A stretch of DNA of 64,000 nucleotides from Nereocystis luetkeana (GCA_031213475.1 JARUPZ010000007.1:3405586-3469585), one strand, 5' to 3'; shown: positions 35,770 through 48,062, counted from the first letter of the stretch. A program made the numbers and translations. Notes: generated by a model from the sequence alone, not told the origin.

Positions 35770-38700
35770 TCACTTTTGAGTCACGAACGCCATGCCCTTT
35801 GGCCGTCCGTTGCCACCGCAATCCCCACGCTGGCTTCCACCCGCAGCGCTTCTCTCGGAGCGCTGTGTATTCGGCGGCTCGTCGGCCCCCGCCCTGCGGC
35901 TATTGGTTCCGGCGGGGCTGGTCAGGGGAGCGGGGATGGCCCGTTGCGACCCCGGGTGCAGCGGTAACTGCGGGGGAAAATCGGAGATATCGTCCATCGC
36001 TATTGGGCCTCGTCCGCTGGAGCGATGATAAAGTTGCTGGTGCTGGAGCAAACGAAACGCAGCGTCGGTAACGAAGGAAGCAAGTCGCATGAAGGGGGGG
36101 GGGTCCAATTGTCGCTTGCCGTAGTTATTTAACCATTGGCGACGCATCCCTTTCCAGACGTAGCACCGTTTCTACCCCTTATAGAGCCACTTCCAATACT
36201 TCGACGCTCGCTACGTTTTTTCTTTCTACCTGGTATTACATTATTTTGTTTTGCTTATCTCATCTCCTTCCTGTTTCGCCTGTAGTAACCACCACCTATC
36301 TCCTAGGATAGTGACAGCTTTCTCTCTATTTTTTAGAGTACTGCAGTTCTCCTTGTTACACTTGTCTATCTTCCTCATCTCCTGGGGGAGGGCATACTCG
36401 CTATCATGCATGGACGTAGTCGTATGACCATCGACCCCGACCCTCGCACCCCTACAATGCCGGGACGGAGCACGTCGGTGGCCTCCTAAAGGAGAGGGGT
36501 CAGGCGCCGGCGGCGAGAGCGATCGTGCGTCGTACGAATCCGCCTTGACAATGAACCCTGGCGCACCTTTTTCGGAACAAAAAAGCCGGTTTCCGCGTGA
36601 GCTTGTTGACATGCAGCGGGTGCTCTCTATGGTGTTTTTTTTCGGCGGAAGCAGCCTACGGGGCACCGCCCCCTCGTGGTACGTGCATACACGTCTCTCG
36701 CCGTGTTTTTTTTTAGATTGCAATACCTGCCAATGCTTACGAGCTCAGCAATTCAACAATTTTCTCCAGCCACGGCCCCTTTTCCACAATGCCTAAAACC
36801 TTCGGCGTGCGTTGAGCCTTCTGTAAATATTTACGGCAGGCCGTGCCACCCCCGCGCCACGCACTCTTTTCCTCCCCTACCGGCGGATCATGAAGCGATC
36901 GGTTCGCGTGAACAACAGGGGTAGCAAGACGTCCGTCCGCCCGTAGATGTGCACTCACACCGCGACCTCTCGACGATCGACGAGTCGACGTTCAGTCCCA
37001 TGACTTCACCCCCCCCTCCCTCCTACCGCCATTTGGTAACCGCGAGACAACTATAAGGGTATGCAGTATAGATGCAGGCGTTTTTACCTCGGCCCCTGTG
37101 ATTGCGCCCGCCGCCCGTTCCGCTTCCTCTCCCGCCTCGCGCGCCTGGAGCCTGAGCTCCCGTACCCTCTGCGTGGTCTTGGCCAGCCTTATGTCCAGCT
37201 CCCTCATCTTCGCCATGCCTCGCATCAGCCGATGCTCTCCCGTCTGTTCGTCTGGGCAAGAGCAGGGGGGGGAGGGGGGCGGGGGCAGGGCTGTCCCATT
37301 TCTTGCACCGAAGTCGCAAGATAACATTGTGAAATGTGCTGTTGACAAACGAGACTCGAGAGGCGATGCCTTTTTGAAGACGTGCAGTGCAAGACCGGTC
37401 GAGGACGAGCACTCTCGCCAACTTATTTCCTGACATTCTCAACATCCATGCAGAGCTAATAACGTGCCTGGTAGTGTTTTCCCGACAGAACTATAGGTTG
37501 CCCCAGACACAAATGTGTGGGCGGGTCGGGTACGGGGGGGGGGTATTCATGTCATGCATGGCCGTGGCGATCACCCGCACAAACCGGGCGGGAATTTTCT
37601 CGAGCTTTGCGCACAGAAAGCTCTGTGCGTAGCGAGATTTTTTCGTGCGTTTGTGTACCATGGCGTCTCTGACGGAATGCTCGACCGACAAAGAAAAACG
37701 GAGAGTATAGTGCGGTATTGTGGTCTCCTCTTTACGTAGCCCGCTGCAGTCACTCAGCCGGTAAGCCGCCCGGTGCTCGCCGACCGCACTGTTTACGTCA
37801 CCCCGTCCCTTTACTCGAGCGCATTGCACAGAAAAAACAAGGAAACAAGAAAGAGGAACTGACGGAAGCATGACGCATGCATCAGCTTCGATGTGCAATG
37901 ACATTCCCCTCTTTTCCTAGACCTCTCTGATCGCCTGGAATTTTCTTTTGCTCACCCGCAAAAACGCCTTTGTATCTCGAAAACGTCTTCGTGTGGTCGA
38001 GGCCTTCGTCGAGCAGGTACTTTGTCCAGGGTGGCGAACAATCCGCGCCCTTTCCCCCCCCCTCACGGCATCCCTTCCTGCCCTCAGCGTCACCAAGCTT
38101 CGGCTCATGCTGCAAGGACCGCTCCTCCAAATCGTTCCGGCCCATGAGGCCCACCACCCGGTCGAAGTTTCTTGGGAACGTCACGCAGGGAGTTCCATCC
38201 TCGCTGGTTCTGATAGATACGCCCGATTATTAACACAGAGCGTTCATTTTTTTGGTGAGCGTAATTTCTTTTGCCGCTGCTGCAGATGGTAATTGTTGGC
38301 GGGACTGCGGGGCTGGAACGTAAAACATGCTGGCGCCGGTCGGATTTTCTCGCAAGTGCCACGCGTGGAGTTGCATTCTTGCTGGCTTTGATTGGTACAA
38401 CGGAACAGCAAAGCATATTTCAGTTTTTGCGCTGGTGACGTTTTGTTGCTGTTGTCAAGCGGTACTACATCGGCGGGGCTGGAACTCAAAAAAAGGTACG
38501 GCCTGCATGCGTGCGCGCGCGCAGCAACATGTCATCGTTTCTGCCACATGTTTTGTCGAGGTTCCATGTGCTTGTTGTGGTCGAAAAATTATTGGTGTTC
38601 AGGCGATTGTACTTCAATCCACGCGGCTCAAGTTGGTGGGATAGCAGAACACCAAAGGCCGCACCAATGGCTGGACTTTCTCGAGCATAATTTTTGATAA

Positions 38701-40874
38701 AAACAAAAAAAATGAGACTAGTTCGGTGGTGTGGAGCTCGCTTGTGGGTTTTGGAAATAATAGGCGGCGGATAAGGTCGACAAACAACGTGCTCCGAAGG
38801 TGGAAGGCTATCGCGGGAAGTATGAACCCAATTCAGATGAAGTAAAGACCCACAACCTCCACGGAAATCCCATACAGGGGACACACAATGACCATCCCCA
38901 GAATGAAGACGCCTCCTACACCTTGGAAAAAAAACTGACCCCGGGGACACCAGTAAACCATCCCCAGAAAATCAACAGACCCACAACCTCTTCGGTTTCT
39001 GGGCTTTGGCGCAAGTGCTCGTAGTGAGCGCCTAGATGCTGACGTCCAGGGCTTCGCGTCGGAGAATGATATTTTTTGTGGCAGTAAAAACATACGCAGT
39101 GCGACAAAATACTCTGCCTTCACGGGCGTCGGTGTTGGCTTGCAAAGCGATGAGGACCTGCTTCTTCCAGAAACAATGATTCCGACTCATTTCTTGAAGG
39201 ATAAACATAACGTGTTCCAAGTGTCGTGTCCGCTTTCTACTTTTTTGTTAAGGGCGGGCATGAAGAGCTACGGGTATGTGCACAGGCCAACCCAGTTTCG
39301 AGACTTGACTTTGGGCTGTGTTTTGGTCATTGAAAGGCGGGACATCCGCACGCACCTTTTACGCACGCCTTCCATGTACCGCGACAAATCCTCTCGCACG
39401 CGCTTGCAAGCGTCGTCTGATGTGCTCATCGACGACAGGAAATTCCCCCTACTCGCCCCCAGCGACGAAGGTGGGCCTGCACTGGTTAATGAAAGTAATG
39501 GGGCCTTTTCCTGACGGGCGAGCTGTTTTTCTGTCGCCCTTGACTCTTGGTCGGCTTGGGGCAAGGTTACGCCTGCCGCTGGGCTACCTGCATCACCCTG
39601 ATGTGTGCCTTCCTGCCGATATGACCCTTCATCCTGTTGAGCCACCTTCACCCTCGCAAACACAGGAGGCCAAAGGCCTTGGCCGCGTTGAGGCTTTTCG
39701 TAAGCAGGGGCAGTGGGGGAACTACCGCCGCAGTTGACGACGTTGTGGTAGGCCGCTGCACCGTCGACTCGTGACGTAAGCGCCCCGATCGATGTTTCAA
39801 CCTTTTTTGAGTCGGCCTCATCCACCGAGGAAGATGTCGGCCACCCTCTTGAGTAATTACCCCCCCGCAAACGGTGTGGCGAGGTTGGGGGGGAAGAGCG
39901 CTCTTCGTCTGCCACCATGGCTTCGGCTTCCCCGGAGGTGTCGCCTTGCTTGTCGACCGGGTTTGGCGACAGCCGAGTTGCGGTAAGGGCTGCGTTGGTG
40001 CTGGCAAGTGTTGTCCTTCTCGTCGTGGTGACAGCCCTGCTAGGAGGGAGGCCGTCTAGACCCTTTGACCCCAGGTGTCTCCGCAGACGAAAGAGTGGCG
40101 TCTGGTGCCCGCTTTTGTCATGTTCGAGTAACGCCGCTTCCGTAGGGATCACAGAGTCAGCCGCCGCCGCCGCCGCCGCCGCCGCCGCTGATTCGGAAAT
40201 AGAAGATGTTGTTCGCGGTCGTTTCCCACCTCGTGGAGATATCGGCTCCCGTGAGTACGTCGTCCTTGTTTTGGCGTGAGTTTCGTCGAGAAGGATCATG
40301 CTGGACGGCAGACGGTCGCGTTGCCGCCCCTCTCCGCGGTGGGAGGGGTCGCCTCGCATAGCGATGCTTCGCCTGGCGCCGTAGGAGCGTCTGTTTTTAT
40401 CGAATTACATGAGGAGCATTGAGGCGGGCGCCGCATTTCTTGAGACATTTTGCTTCACTCTTGTATACCAGGCACTCGACTACAGTAGTACGAGTACATA
40501 TATGTACCCTGGACTCGTACGTACCAGGTAGCCTTTCTCTTGAAAAATACCTACAAAAGACACGTGAGATCGTTTTTTTCGTCGAAACCCACCTCTGCAA
40601 GCTGCTCGTGATACTTCCATCGCGTAGCTGAATGAACTCGCGAAAAAGACAGTTCACGAGCAGGTACCTTCCCCAACAGCGCAGCAAAGGGTAGTCAAGG
40701 CCGGGGATTATGGAGTACGTACACGTAGGGAAGGTGCATCTGGGAGAGAAGACGAAAAAATCAGTACAAAAAAATCAGCCCCGACCACGTACAGCACACG
40801 TAAGCAACTCACATTGGAGATCCCGTCCTAGGGCGGACGGCGACAGGTGTCCTGTCGGGGGGAAGCCACTCCAT
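35770..40874 (-). CDS. Ser/Ala-rich coiled-coil protein, complete six-exon gene (624 aa)
   Basis: Exons 40874-40813, 40372-39356, 38209-37956, 37251-37088, 36871-36741 and 36016-35770 join with matching phases to 1,875 nt. The start is AAAGCATGG and the stop TGA lies at 35772-35770. Donors are AT/GTGAGT, AAAAG/GTGCGT, GCGG/GTGAGC, GAG/GTAAAA and CTC/GTAAGC. Exon 2 encodes 338 residues of Ser/Thr/Gly-rich low complexity with an Ala10 run. Exon 3 carries a compact basic piece (TSEDGTPCVTFPRNFDRVV). Exon 4 is a regular heptad coiled coil (MAKMRELDIRLAKTTQRVRE, then LRLQAREAGEEAERAAG). Exon 5 encodes a basic helix (ACRKYLQKAQRTPKVLGIVE), and the tail is disordered. No enzyme motif is visible, so it is best described as a scaffold-like hypothetical protein. 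The acceptor of exon 5 (GGGGAG) is weak; TAG four bases upstream would break the frame. Confidence 0.7.
36092..36495 (-). mobile_element. LINE 3' fragment with SINE fragment in an intron-proximal region
   Basis: Minus strand: SINE 3' part at about 36495-36378 ending near GCATACTCG plus a G-rich run (plus strand). Next to it is a LINE coding remnant (AVTILGDRWWLLQAKQEGDE) with its tail down to about 36092. It lies in the last intron of the coiled-coil gene. Confidence 0.65.
37530..37585 (-). mobile_element. SINE 3'-end fragment
   Basis: G-run, TATTCATGTCATGCATGGCC on the plus strand: only the last 40 bp plus the poly(C) tail survive. Confidence 0.5.
38160..38500 (-). repeat. Tandem duplication of an intron/exon boundary (about 165-bp period)
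   Basis: The start of exon 38209-37956, with its upstream intron, is repeated in decayed form at about 38400-38325. Minus-strand AACCAGCGAGGATGGAACTC is echoed by AGCCAGCAAGAATGCAACTC. The upstream GCGGGACTGCGGGGCTGGAA is echoed by TCGGCGGGGCTGGAACTC. Confidence 0.6.
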
Positions 40875-41382
40875 GCTTTGAGTCTACAGTAGGAAGTGAC
40901 CCCCACTGTCCACACCCTCTCATGTAGTCGCCCGCACTACTAAATCTTTGCTAAAAGCGGACTCTTGCTCGTCGTGTCTCGTGTGAGATTCTCGTTGTAC
41001 TCGTGGCTCGTGGCTCTGGATGAAACGGACACACTGTGTCGGTTCGGGAATATGATCCGTTATTACGCCGCATTTTTCCTGTTTTTTTTTTCTCCTTCCT
41101 GCTTTTCCGTGACCCGTGCAAGGAACAGCATTGCTCCAAACAGACGACCCCCGACCCCCGACCGAAGCTATCACCCCCCTAAAGCTTCTGCCGTGCCGTT
41201 TGCCTCGCGCCGCCGCACCGTGCACGTCACTGTCGCCGGAGCCCCTAACTCTTGTTTCGCCGATCGTCGAACGGGAGACTGCTGTCGAAAAGGTCCAACC
41301 TTTGAATTTTCTCCCCTTCTGCTTCCGGCTTCCCTTCCTAAAACAAAATCTCAAACGATTTGAGTTGGCTGAGAGAAGCGGG

Positions 41383-44300
41383 ATGCGGAGAGCTGCCGCG
41401 TGGAGCCTATGCGTGGCGTTGCTAAAACCAGAGCCGGGTTCGGGCTGGCTGGCCAGCGCTCCTTCGGCCGCGGCGGGTCTTCAGGTGAAAGAGAGACTGA
41501 GAGATGCCGGCGGTTTGGCTTTTCGAACTTTTTTCATCCAATTTTCTTACGTAAAATTTTGAACTTTTTGGTTGTTTTCTTGGAAGTCGTTGGCATGCAT
41601 ACCAGGTATATTCGAGTTTCGCATACGTACGCAGCTCGCGAATAGGCGACGCTCTAGTTTAGACAGCAGCAGTATCATCATCAGCTGTGGGGTGGATGGA
41701 GTACGTACGCAATCCACGGTAATATTTCTGTGTCCAGTCTGGTCCGATACAGCAGTATCCAGACACCCTGATGCACCCCGGCTAATGCTGCCGAGCCACG
41801 CATTCGTGGCGCTGTGTGTATATGCACGATTAGCACTAGCGCGTCGCGTCGGGCCGGAGAACTGAGGCAATGCGAGAGACTGCGGCAGTTTCCAAGCGAG
41901 ATCAAATGGAACAACGTACGTAATAAAAAAGAGCAAAAATCATTCAAGTCAGCCAAAACACCTACCAGGTACGTAAGTCACAGCGAATCAGCATTCACGA
42001 GAGATCCAAACTGCTGTGAGACTTTTCAACTTTCCCTATTAATACTGCACGAAGTCAGTGAGTGGCGCGTGGTGCGTGGTGCGTAGTACCATCAAATCCG
42101 TGAACCTACTACTGTAGCAGGTAGGGTGCAGCTGAACGCACAGCAGTAGTAGTTGTTCGGCACGGGGGGGGGGGGGGGGGGGGGAAGGTGGACGCCCCCG
42201 TCGGGCGCATGACAGCAGTTCCCGTGGTGTGTGCTGTGATCGCTGCTGTTGTGACGTTGACGGTGGAAAACGGTCGAAAACGAACGCCACAAGTAAAAAC
42301 AGGTAAAGGAACGAGCACTTCAAAGTATCCACGATCCACGAACCATCTAATTACGGGGGGCCATAGTTAATAGGACCAAATATTGTTATTAATTGTAGAA
42401 ATGGGTAAATATGTACTGGTAGGTTTTTATCCATACCACAGGTCCTACCAGGTATTAGCTATGGTCCCCCGTAATACCAAGGTGGTACATACCACTCTAT
42501 ACGTACCAGGCACCACGTTACCAGGCGTGGTGCTGCCAACTTTGGGCTGTGAATAATTTCCGATGAGAGGTACGAAATACGAGTACAGACACTGATTCTG
42601 TCGACGAACACGCCCAAAATCACCCAAGAAGCCACTAACCACCAGCATGCACCCTACTCGTAGTGCTTGTATTCGCGCTATACCTGGTACCTCGTACTGG
42701 TATATGTTACACATCGGAACCCAGCCAGGTGGGGTTGGGTCTGCTGCCCTGTATGCGTACCACCACGCAAGATATGCTCGGGCAGGGGACAAGGGGGGGC
42801 TCAATGCCGATGTTCCCGACCGTGAGGGAGGATGCAAATCACGCCAAGCGACGCACGTGTCCACGAATATAAGCAAATTATGCCAAGCGACGTGCCCACG
42901 AATATACACGTGCGTATGATACGGAAATATCTCGACGAGACGTTTCCGATTACAGTACGCCCTTTTCGTTGTCTGTGCCTCCCCTCATATTCATACTATG
43001 AATACGTACGTAATGTTGTTTGTTGTACACACGGCTGGCTGTAGCTTCGGAACAACTGGAAAGTTCGTCCCAGCCGGGAGGGAGGGAGGGTAGGGGAGTA
43101 TTTTCGACCTATGATACGCACGTACATGCATGCGCAAAGCGACAAGCAAGCGCGGTCGGTCACGTCTTTTTAGGAACGCAGTCCCGTCTTTGGCGACAAA
43201 CTACTTGGAATTTGACTGGTTTGTCCCCAAAACGGGACTGCTGTCTGTATAGTGGTACTTGTACCAGGCGATGATGTCAGGAGATACTATTAATATTAAT
43301 AAATAATACCAGGTATTAATAGCACCTTCACCCCTCGACAGACAGCGACTTTGTCTTGACATGCCTGGACTGACACCAAACTGCTGGTAGGTTCTAGTGT
43401 GGAATACTCGGCCCTGCACCCTTTTGACATCGCACGTTTTGCGCTGCTTGACATGTCTCCTCTGGCATCCGATAAATACTATTACCAGGTACCTGGTACC
43501 AGGTATCTATCGTACAGCAGTATATTTTCCCCCTCGTGTATTAGGACCGCAGTCCCGTTAGTGGGAACAAACTACTTGTAGTTAGCCCGGATTGTTCCTA
43601 AAACGGGACTGCAGTACTGAAGGATGGAAGGATACAGGGGCAGGAATCGGAACAAGTTGCCCATCCGACTGCCTGTTACATCATGGACAACTATTAATAT
43701 TAATACTGCTGTATATACCTGCAAGCCCTGCTTATTACACCAGTAATAACTGTGGTGTGGTGTGATATGGGCACAATGGGCACCCATGTACGACTGACTG
43801 TGCTGCTGTGTGCTCCTGTGTAACCCCTCGCACTGCTGTCTGCTGTAGGTAGTACGGGCAACTGCTGCTGTAATTGAGACCCAGGTACTACAGCGGCTTG
43901 AAAAAATGAGAAAAACGTTCTCGTCAAACGTTTCGGTTTGGCCCGCGGGACGAGTCCTCTTTTTGCTCATTTGGCCTTAATGTTATCGTTTTGTTAGTGT
44001 ACGTAGTGGTCGGGGGGGGGGGGGGGGGGGCATTCGAGTATGTACGAGTACAGCATTTTTGCTCCGAAGCTCCCGAAGCGGTGACCTGAAATGACGTCAA
44101 ATAATAACAGCTTTTGCTCCCCAGAAACGAACTAACGAACAGACTCCCAGGTATATTACTCTGTACCAGTCTGATCCAAAATATAAGACACATTTCGATC
44201 GCCACTATAAGTACAAAATCACCCAATATTTCCGATCAGACTGAATATTAACCCTTTTAGAACCGCAGTCCCGTTCTGGGGACAATCCAGCCAAATTTCA

Positions 44301-44865
44301 AGTAGTTTTGTCCCCAAACGGGACTGCGGTTCTAAAGGGGTTAACATGCTGGTACTCGTATACAATTGGTCTTGTTCTTGGATATTGATACGTATCGGAA
44401 TCGAGTCCGATACGATGCCGATGAACAAACAACTTGGTAATCGATCGATCGTATACACGATTTCGATATTTGATACCCACAAACAAAGCAGACCGCCATC
44501 GTACACATCGAAAACTCGCGTTTATTGTTGACTTGCTTCCGGTTTTCATTATTTCGGCGGCGTTTTGTACGTTTTTTTTTTTTCGTTTTTCGGCGGCGGC
44601 GGCGTTCTTCCTTTTTTCTTCAGGCTCTTGGGGGTCGCAGACAACAACAGCAGCAGCAGCAGCAACAACATCATCAACATCAACAACGACCGCGACGTCG
44701 ACAACTACTCCTGGCACCTGCTCGTCGTCGGACGGCGGTGTTGGTGCTGTCGGCCCGACGAAGCAATGACCACCACCGCCGCCAATCCTGGACTCTGGCG
44801 CCCACGACCAAGCTCTCGACCCACGTCAGCAGCAACAGCAACAACAGCAACAAAAACACAATCTT

Positions 44866-44897
<32 letters not shown>

Positions 44898-45356
44898 ACG
44901 GCAACGGTGACAGCAATAGCCAGTATTACCACCGGAAGCGTGGCGGAAGCAGCAGCAGCGGCAAGCGATCGGGCAGCGCCCTCAACGCCGCCTCGCGGGT
45001 AGCGGGTGGAGCCCCCTCCGTCTCGGGGATGAGGAGAAGGTCGCCGGCGAAGCAGGTTGTCGAAGAGACCTCTTCGAAAGCGGCGGCGGCGGCGGGGGCC
45101 GCGGCGGCTGCGGCTTCGGCGGCGCTGGCGGCGGCGAGGAGCAAGAAGGGGGGGGGCGTTGTTGGTGGTGGGGTCGGCGGGTCTGCACAGGACGGCTGGT
45201 GAGCGGAACAAGTTGCATGCAAAGTGGGTGCAAGTTGCATTGCGTTGCAAGTTGCATTGCGAATTAGGGCTTGATTTGCTTGCTTGATTTGCTTGCTTGA
45301 TTTGCTTTGCTTGATTTGCTTGCTTGATTTGCTTGCTTGCTTGCTTGCTTGCTTGC

Positions 45357-45407
<51 letters not shown>

Positions 45408-45409
45408 AT

Positions 45410-45497
<88 letters not shown>

Positions 45498-47904
45498 GTG
45501 CTTGCTTGCTTGCTTGCTTGCTTGCTTGATGGCTTGATGGCTTGATGGCTCGCTTGCTTGCTTGCTTGCTTGCTTATTTTGGTGTTTTGTTGTTGTTGCG
45601 GGCGGCCGGCTGATGAAGAATGGTTGAGTTAGTGATCATTAATAATGTATTATTAATAGTATATTCACGTCGGTGGCTGGCTGGCGTCAGTGCTTCCTTT
45701 CGCATTGAAAAACAACCCCGCGGCTGGTGACCATGCTCTCTCGCGCGTACGAAACAACCGCGGGGGCTCGCGCTCTACAGAGCTGTATTATTTACAGCAT
45801 ATTCCGCGGTGCAATCATTCCTCACCCCATTGACCGCCCCCCCCCCCCCCCCCCTCCCCCCCGCCCCTCCCTTCGCCCCTCCCCCCCCCCCCCCCCGCTT
45901 CCCCCCCCCCCCTGCAACACCCTCCGGACGTTCACACGTTACAGGGTGAAGCCTGCTGAGCCTTGGGGAGCACGCCTTACCCTGGCGTTAGTCGCCTGCC
46001 TGTATGGGACGAACTACACCGCGATCAAGTACATGGGGGATTTTGTGGACACGTCCAGTCTGTTGACGCTGCGCTTCGGGCTGGCCGGGCTGACCCTGCT
46101 CCCGGCGTTGCGCGGGGTCGGGAGGGATGTTTTGCTGTCGGGGGCGGAGGTGGGGGGTGTACGCGACGCTGGGCTACATGGCTCAGGCCTACGCGATGAG
46201 GGTGAGAGATGGTATGCTCGTATCTATCTATACAGCAGCTGGGGTCCGTCATGAGGAAGGCGGTATCCCGATGTATAAGGCAGTCGAGATTGCTTGGCTG
46301 GGTGCGACTGGGAAAATTGCACTCTTACTCCTTTTAAGAACTACAGCCCCATTTTTGGGACAAACTGCTCAAACTTGAAGTGGTTTGTCCCCAAAAACGG
46401 GACTGCGGTCTGAAAGGGTTACGCTGGAATTGATGAGGCGGCTTTTACCCCCAATAAAACGGCGGGTCATGTTCTATTTTGGCACACACCACCATTTTTT
46501 ACTTTTTACTATTTTAGAGCGGGACCCCTCTGCTGCTGCTGTACAGCTTTCCACCAATTTTACAGGTCGTCTACAGATAGATCATCGGAAGATAGATCAT
46601 CTACAGATACTCGCCTGCCGTGTGAGGAGTTGTGCAGGGATCTGTACAATAATTGTACAGATCCAAAGCCGGGGAACATGTGCTACAAGTAGATGATACC
46701 TGGATGAAAGTTGTACGGCCACCACCCGGCAACATGAGCTGTGTATGATACAGATCAGGGATCTATCTATCTGCCCCGAAATATCTAGATGATGATCTGT
46801 AGATGATCTATCTGCATGTGATCTGCCTGAGGAGCGAAGTTGTTGCTTTTTGTTTGCACGTCGGCCAGACCAAGGTCTAGATCATCTGGATAGATTATCT
46901 GCAGAGTAGATGGATCATCTAGATATTTCATCTACAGTAGATAGATCATCTACAGTAGATATATCATCTCTACAGTAGATATATCATCTAGATCGATCAT
47001 CTACAGTAGATAGATCATCTAGATGGTGCAGCAGGCGGTCGGCTAAGAGGGTCAAACCGACGTTTTCTGTGTGCTTGTTTCTCGGGTCGTGGTAATTTTG
47101 GGGATTTTTGGTTGGTAGTGGCTGGCGATGACAATGTTGGCGATCGTGATGGTGGTGAAGATGATGATGATGGTGATGGTGGTGGTGGTGGTGATGATGA
47201 TGATTTTGGTGATGGTCTTGATGATACGTAATTGATTTCCCCCCCCCTCCTCCTCCTGGCAATTGCGATGTGAGGGTCTATATTGTCGTACGACTACGGC
47301 CATGCATGATGAGTACCCCCCCTCCCCCGCCTCCTACCCACGCCTTATGCTCGATTGCTACCACGCCGCACACATGCCACCGGCTGCGAAAATGCGCTCC
47401 TACTATCGTACTGGTACACCCGCAAATGCTGATCAATGTTGAGATGTCTTGAGTCGTTGCCGATTTTTCATACACATATTTTTCTGACACCGTGCGTTTG
47501 ACTCTTTTCCTTCGTGTGTTGCTCGGGTTTCTCGTGTCCTGTTCTTGGTCCGCTTGCGCCGAAAAAAAAAAAAACGAAAAAATAAATCCGCGAAAAATAA
47601 TAAAATTGAAAACAAACATTATCAACGAAATCGAAAACGAATTTAAAATCAAAAAACGAAAAACGAACGCGAAAATGAAACCCAACACTAAAACAACACA
47701 AACATACAAAACACACAAAACACACAAACACACACAAAAACGGACGAGCAGTCCCTGCCGGCGTCTCAGCTAGCTTTGGTAGGCTGCCTGGCGGTTCTGG
47801 TCGTGCCTCTTCTCGACCATCTCTCCGGGAGGCGAAGGGCGGGGGTTTCCACTATTGGTGCGGCGGTTTTGGCGTGCGGGGGCGCGCTGTGCTGCAGGCG
47901 GGAG
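41383..47904 (+). CDS. EamA/DMT-type membrane transporter, incomplete, with a one-base frameshift
   Basis: Supported exons are 44624-45198 (acceptor TTTTTTCTTCAG, donor TG/GTGAGC), 45945-46201 (donor AGG/GTGAGA) and 47770-47904 (donor GAG/GTGAGG). Hydrophobic segments typical of drug/metabolite transporters are LTLALVACLYGTNYTAIKY, SLLTLRFGLAGLTLLPAL, VYATLGYMAQAYAM, LALVGCLAVLVVPLLDHL and GAAVLACGGALCC. The family exports or exchanges small metabolites across membranes; the substrate cannot be told here. The 44.6 kb exon encodes a long Gln/Ser/Ala-repeat N-terminal region. Two possible first exons fit in phase: 41383-41484 (MRRAAAWSLCVALL, donor CAG/GTGAAA) and 42209-42292 (MTAVPVVCAVIAAVV). 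A G-run at 46151-46156 puts the frame out by one base. One small exon between 46.2 and 47.8 kb and the 3' end are missing, the latter possibly in the assembly gap. Confidence 0.7.
42163..42184. repeat. Poly(G) tract
   Basis: More than 20 consecutive G. A similar run of about 18 G lies at 44012-44029 in the same gene's intron. Confidence 0.85.
42351..42477. mobile_element. MITE family B carrying several micro-insertions
   Basis: Arms are ATTACGGGGGGCCATAGTTA and CTATGGTCCCCCGTAATA. Compared with other copies it contains CTGGTA at 42416-42421 and CCAGGTA at 42448-42454, each directly after a TA. Confidence 0.9.
43163..43245. mobile_element. MITE family A
   Basis: Arms ACGCAGTCCCGTCTTTGGCG and CCCCAAAACGGGACTG; the ends have decayed. 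Confidence 0.8.
43536..43625. mobile_element. MITE family A
   Basis: Arms GGACCGCAGTCCCGTT and AAAACGGGACTGCAGTACT. Confidence 0.8.
44248..44344. mobile_element. MITE family A with TTAA target sites
   Basis: TTAA at 44248-44251 and 44341-44344. The left arm is CCCTTTTAGAACCGCAGTCC and the right arm ends TTCTAAAGGGG; a nearly intact copy. Confidence 0.9.
45262..45575. repeat. CTTG tetranucleotide array
   Basis: About 310 bp of TTGC/CTTG units with occasional TTGATT variants, starting 60 bp after a transporter exon donor. It gives a spurious Leu-Ala-Cys open frame. Confidence 0.95.
45838..45912. repeat. Poly(C) tract before a transporter exon
   Basis: C-runs broken by T or G, 30 bp upstream of the acceptor at 45944. 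They could serve as the pyrimidine tract. Confidence 0.8.
46325..46422. mobile_element. MITE family A
   Basis: Arms CTACAGCCCCATTTTTGGGA and CCCCAAAAACGGGACTGCGG, ending AAAGGGTTA. Confidence 0.8.
46590..47035 (-). repeat. GATC-type repeat followed by a GATCATCTACAGTA array
   Basis: About 46590-46830 is a reverse copy with CCACCCGGCAACATGAGCT. About 46870-47035 is a tandem array of AGATAGATCATCTACAGT units, apparently amplified from the same element. Confidence 0.7.
47127..47240. repeat. GATGGT/GATGAT microsatellite
   Basis: Irregular GATGGTGATGATGATG repeats in a transporter intron, followed by a C-run. Confidence 0.8.
47262..47330 (+). mobile_element. SINE 3'-end fragment with C-rich tail
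   Basis: TGCGATGTGAGGGTCTATAT, ACTACGGCCATGCATGATGA, then GTACCCCCCC. Confidence 0.6.
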
Positions 47905-47929
47905 GTGAGGCGGGGAGGTAAGAGGGGGG

Positions 47930-48062
47930 GAAGGGGTACTCATTTTTTGCTTGCCTTAGTCATTTGATCATTGACCATGCATCCTTTTCGAGACGGAGCA
48001 GGGGGGGGTGGGGGGGGGGGGGGAGGGGGGGGAGGGGGGGGGGGGGGGGGGGGGGAGGGGCT
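47930..48062 (-). mobile_element. LINE 3'-tail fragment and long G-run
   Basis: G-run, GGGTACTCATTTTTTGCTTG, then TTGACCATGCATCCTTTTCG. It is followed by about 60 nearly continuous G on the plus strand. Confidence 0.6.

Noticed and set aside
39917..40279. Plus-strand ORF with a membrane-helix-like stretch (RVAVRAALVLASVVLLVVV)
   Set aside because: It lies antisense to the 338-codon exon of the coiled-coil gene, which joins five other exons in phase. No splice or neighbour supports the plus strand.
40565..40640. Candidate minus-strand exon HSATRWKYHEQLAE with donor GAG/GTGGGT
   Set aside because: Its phases do not fit between the first and second exons of the coiled-coil gene, which join directly in frame without it.
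45284..45545. Leu-Ala-Cys repeat proteins
   Set aside because: Pure translation of the CTTG microsatellite.
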